A DNA stretch of 64,000 nt, taken from Mactra quadrangularis (Eukaryota; Mollusca; Bivalvia; Venerida; Mactridae). The stretch covers positions 38,461,108 through 38,525,107 of the forward strand of contig CM046305.1 of the NCBI GenBank assembly GCA_025267735.1, in the 5' to 3' direction. Below, in pieces: positions 60,960 through 64,000 of this stretch. The first letter of the stretch is position 1. Each line of letters opens with the position of its first letter. Under the pieces are notes generated by a model. The model had not been told where the DNA came from, made no database searches, and saw only the letters and a program-made list of their open reading frames with translations. Both the position numbers and the translations under genes were made by a program.

Positions 60960-61818
60960 TTTATCCGCCATTTTGTCCGCCATCTTGTATTGGATTATAA
61001 ACGAGGGGTACCAAAATTGCAAAAAAAATAAAATTGCAGATAATGTTAGACTAATTTCAGCTATTTAAAATTAGACTGTGATAAGGATGGATTAATTATA
61101 CATTAATCAGCTTTCATCCGCCATTTTGTCCGCCATCTTGAATTTTGGGATTTGCCCAAGAGTGCTGAAGTGACATCATCCAGTTTCGTAAAGCACGATG
61201 TCTTAGCTTCAAGAAAATGCAAAAACATTTTTACATCCTTCCATGCACGGTTAAATTTATTTGTGTAGTTTATATACCGGACTAACATATACCCGACAGT
61301 TAGTTATTTACGCCATTCTAGCCGCCATCTTGGGTTTTGGAAATTGCCCAATGATGCCAGTGTGGCATCAACTAGTTTTATAAACTAAACTCAAGAGTTA
61401 TCACTTCAAAAATGCATTAAAACTTTTTTGAAATGCCTCTATGTACGATTCTGCTCATTGGGGTTGATATTCCCGACAAATGTAGCTTTTATCCGCCATT
61501 TTGTCCGCCATCTTGGATCGGATACTAAACGAGGGGTACCAAAATTGCATGAAATAAAATTGCAGATAATGTTATACTAATTTCAGCTATATAAATGATC
61601 AGACTGTGGTAAAGATGGATTTATTATACAATAATCAGCTTTCATCCGCCATTTTGTCCGCCATCTTGAATTTTAGGAGTTGCCCAAGAGTGCCGAAGTG
61701 GCATCATCCAGTTTCGTAAACTACAATGTCTTAGCTTCAAGAAAATGCAAAAACAGTTTCTACATCATTCCATGCACGGTTCAGTCGATTTTTGTAGTTT
61801 ATATACCGGACTAGTACA
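60960..61818. repeat. Two direct ~330 bp modules of element G
   Basis: Module 1 (about 60960-61288) and module 2 (about 61490-61818) share, in order, ATCCGCCATTTTGTCCGCCA, CGAGGGGTACCAAAATTGCA, AATTGCAGATAATGTTA, a second CCGCCATTTTGTCCGCCATC, CATCATCCAGTTTCGTAAA, CTTCAAGAAAATGCAAAAAC, CATGCACGGTT and TATATACCGGACTA. The offset is about 530 bp. Between them, 61310-61430 holds a more diverged partial module. Confidence 0.85.
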
Positions 61819-62380
61819 CAGTTTTCTGCTTATCTTCGCGCAATCTCCGTAAACAGATATCCTGTAGAGCATTGTCGTACAGGATCTCTACTGTCTCCGT
61901 GCAAGGTCACGTCGAGATGAACTTTGTGTCGACCAATTAATGCGTAACTTTCATCTAGACGAAACACTATTAATAACATTTTGATTTCGTAATTTCTATT
62001 TTTAGACCAAGGTTGGCAAGCTAATTTAACAGCGGTATTATTCACAGTCTGCGATTGGATGGCTCATTACAAATTGCGTGACGTAGACGATGTAAGCAAG
62101 TTTCGTATCATAACAATTTCGTCATGGATATTATGATGAGAAAATGTCGCCTGGACGTGACCTTCGTTTGAAAAAGGCCAGATCTAAATTAGCGAGTAGG
62201 CGAGCGGAAAATTTTTGATCGGGTTTTAATCATATTGATCCTCGCGTAGGTATCATCGAAATCTGACTCAAAATATCCATAGCTCTTCAAATATTTGAGT
62301 CGAGGTGGTATCCGTAACACCGTAGCATTTGTGACGTTATAATCACGTGGTATTGCCAGTTGCTAAATTTCATTGATTAT
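61819..62380. other. Intergenic DNA, nothing firmly recognised
   Basis: Less AT-rich than its surroundings. A short frame ATGTCGCCTGGACGTGACCT at 62144 encodes 24 residues to TGA. It is too short to support a gene or exon by itself. Confidence 0.4.
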
Positions 62381-62460
62381 AATGATTTCATTTTCTGCTG
62401 AATAATGTATAAATACATTATTAAATACATTATTCAGCAGAAAATGATTTAAATCATTAA
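62381..62460. repeat. Hairpin with 21 bp perfect arms
   Basis: CATTTTCTGCTGAATAATGT plus A (62389-62409) is exactly inverted at 62426-62446 with a 16 bp loop. AATGATTT and AAATCATT extend the symmetry with a 4 bp offset. Confidence 0.9.
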
Positions 62461-62859
62461 AATGAGTATAGCTCGTACACAATAACAAAACGTGTTTGTG
62501 TAAACATTAAAAATGAAACAATCCATTTCAGAGGTTGGGAGTATTGAAAAAAGTTTTATTAGTTCATTTAAACAAAATTCGTGTGGCGGATAAATCACCA
62601 AACCTTATTTAATCATGCTTGTAGTGGTAGACCGCTTGACCATTACACCAACAAGACACTCATAAAACATATTTTTATTGTCATCCTGAGCATCCCCTGT
62701 CCTCCATTAGTTCATTTATTTTTCATATAAACCGTTTTTTTTTTGGTTCTAACTGCCACACTTGTAGTTGTTATGTGTTTGAGATCGTATCCGACTTACA
62801 AGCTATCAGCTAACATGTTTGGAGCTAGCGTCTCGTATATTGACATGAAGTTAACCCTG

Positions 62860-63215
62860 TCCCATTCTTGTTCCCAGAGTCTAGTAGGATTCTCAATACT
62901 AGCACTGGCACTGGAGTCCTTATATTCGATAAAATATTCATATTTATGCTTAAAAATACATTGTTGAAAAAACACAGAAAAAAAACGGTCCCCTTTAAAA
63001 TATCGCATTCGAGTCGAGCCCCGTCTTATTATAATTATAGCCGTGGCACGACTCGAATGCGATATTTTAAAGGGGACTGTTTTTTTCTGTGTTTCTTCAA
63101 TAATGTATTTTTAAGCATAAATATGAATATTTTATCGAATATAAGGACTCCAGTGCCAGTGAATACTAGCTACTTGAGAATCCTACTAGACTCTGGGAAC
63201 GAGAATGACCCTGTT
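62860..63215. repeat. Long inverted repeat with ~140 bp arms
   Basis: The left arm (about 62865-63020) and right arm (about 63045-63205) pair through TTCCCAGAGTCTAGTAGGAT, CACTGGCACTGGAGTCCTTA, TATTCGATAAAATATTCATA, TTTATGCTTAAAAATACATT, CCCCTTTAAAATATCGCATT and CGAGTCG, with few mismatches and a loop of about 30 bp. A SINE-C-like remnant, AGGAAAGCTAGTTAGATGAG, follows at 63218. The three frames at 62743-63227 are readings of the two arms and not genes. Confidence 0.88.
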
Positions 63216-63249
63216 CAGGAAAGCTAGTTAGATGAGCTGGCCGTGCGCA

Positions 63250-63534
63250 GTAAATATTAAATAGGAATTGCTTATAAACAGTAAAATCCAAATTAAACAA
63301 TGAATAAATCGTTTTGACTGGGTTTGGTGATGTCGGATGAAAGCTGTATGCTTGACTTTTACTAGAATGCTAAGCGCAGATGCTTGACAAGGAAGGTCAC
63401 ATAATATCTACTATGCGCTGCTTTATTTTGTGGAATGTCAGGGATTTTATATGTCATATAAAATCCATGATTTTACTGACTGTAAACTAGAGTGATAATA
63501 TTCATGTTCCCGTGCAAAAACGTACAAAACAGGG
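63250..63534. other. Intergenic DNA with a mini foldback
   Basis: TCAGGGATTTTATATGTCAT, followed by ATAAAATCCATGA, at 63438-63471 is a small palindrome sharing its left end with the hAT-like element at 44907. Nothing else recognised. Confidence 0.5.
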
Positions 63535-63610
63535 GCGTGTTCAGTTACCGCGAACGTTACAGAACGTTACATAACAATACATTCGGAACTCCTCGGCCAT
63601 GTATTTGTTA
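63535..63610. mobile_element. Foldback element E, one end (copy 3)
   Basis: GCGTGTTCAGTTACCGCGAA, then CGTTACAGAACGTTACATAA and ATACATTCGGAACTCCTCGG, match the left ends of copies 1 and 2. No matching inverted end is seen before the window ends, so the copy is either solo or continues past 64000. Confidence 0.75.
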
Positions 63611-64000
63611 GATCTAGTATTGTTTAATATTTGACAAGCTTGAAATTGTTTGGACATCAATTTTACCCCATATTAAAATAACATTTTATTCAGACTATTT
63701 ACGTCAGAAAATCAAAGATACGACACCTTCCCAATATACGAAAAATGCCGACCCTTTCCGAGTGCGCTACACACATTTATACATATACAATGTAAACAAT
63801 ATGACCCGTTCGTGTACACAAATTAAATGACGCTACGCATGACTTATTTGATTGAGTTCTTTACAGTCGCTCTATGTGCAAAGTTTTCCTCCATTGGTAG
63901 ATTGGTAACCGCGCAAATCCCGTGTTTTACATACCTGAGCGATCACGTGGTATACAGGACTTAATCTGATTGGCTGGATCATTGTCGCTCAATAAATCTT
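63611..64000. other. Window end, nothing recognised
   Basis: No gene or repeat identified. Confidence 0.45.

Larger units (their letters stand above)
57949..61818. mobile_element. Element G: 3.9 kb inverted-repeat region with CAAGATGGCGG motifs
   Basis: The left end (57949-58110: TAGTCCGGCC, CTTGCACGAAATGATGTAGA, GATGCCACTTTGTCATCCTT, GGGCAACTCCCAGAATCCAA, GATGGCG) matches the reverse complement of 61655-61818 (TAGTCCGGTA, GTGCATGGAATGATGTAGAA, GATGCCACTTCGGCACTCTT, GGGCAACTCCTAAAATTCAA, GATGGCG). Motifs of form AA(G/A)ATGGCGG point inward from the left at about 58087, 58099, 58240, 58412 and 58856, and in reverse at about 60968, 61118, 61320, 61492 and 61646. No coding frame of note. A solo end is at 29560. 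Function and superfamily are unknown. Confidence 0.7.

Noticed and set aside
62144..62218. Possible short first exon starting ATGTCGCCTGG
   Set aside because: Only 24 codons, no clear donor in frame and no downstream exon identified within the window.
62743..63227. Three overlapping frames on both strands
   Set aside because: They are readings of the two arms of the long inverted repeat.

Overview
The window is eukaryotic, AT-rich and dominated by repeats. It looks like nuclear DNA of a marine invertebrate, most likely a lophotrochozoan such as a bivalve mollusc. The grounds are very sparse coding, a gene split by a 7.6 kb intron, several tRNA-derived SINE families and many short non-autonomous DNA transposons with clean target-site duplications. 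No species call is possible from the sequence alone.

Positions 1-27472 are a head-to-tail array of a large non-coding unit of about 7.8 kb. There are three full units (starting at 1, 7809 and 15644) and a partial fourth (24028-27472). Each unit carries the same SINE at the same place, so that insertion predates the amplification. Unit 3 has an extra 0.56 kb internal duplication and a visibly more diverged block. The fourth unit was interrupted by a 650 bp hAT-like element and a 600 bp palindrome-rich inverted-repeat element; the other units supply the empty sites. Strongly diverged pieces of the same repeat follow at about 27660-27870 and 29200-29490.

The only gene I can support is a two-pore-domain potassium channel (K2P/KCNK, called TWK in worms) on the + strand, with coding exons 30979-31759 and 39345-39967. 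The splice joins phase-1 ends inside the first glycine of the pore-1 GYG filter and gives a 467-residue protein with all four membrane segments and both pores. The intron holds a foldback element expanded into a 35-copy, 23 bp minisatellite, two tRNA-Lys-like SINEs, a hAT-like MITE, two PIF/Harbinger-like MITEs and a TA-flanked MITE.

From 40.2 kb to the end there is no recognisable gene. The region is a transposon graveyard with several readable nestings: a hAT-like element inside a foldback element, a small MITE inside a larger inverted-repeat element, and a SINE inside another inverted-repeat element. A 3.9 kb inverted-repeat region (57949-61818) is studded with CAAGATGGCGG-type motifs resembling YY1 sites. 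Several long, nearly perfect hairpins occur at 53.4, 54.3, 58.7, 62.4 and 62.9-63.2 kb. Two SINE families share a 3-prime tail while differing in tRNA head, and one SINE copy has two tandem heads.

Apart from the channel, the supplied open reading frames look like chance frames or translations of repeats. All identity statements are by eye; no alignment or database search was run.
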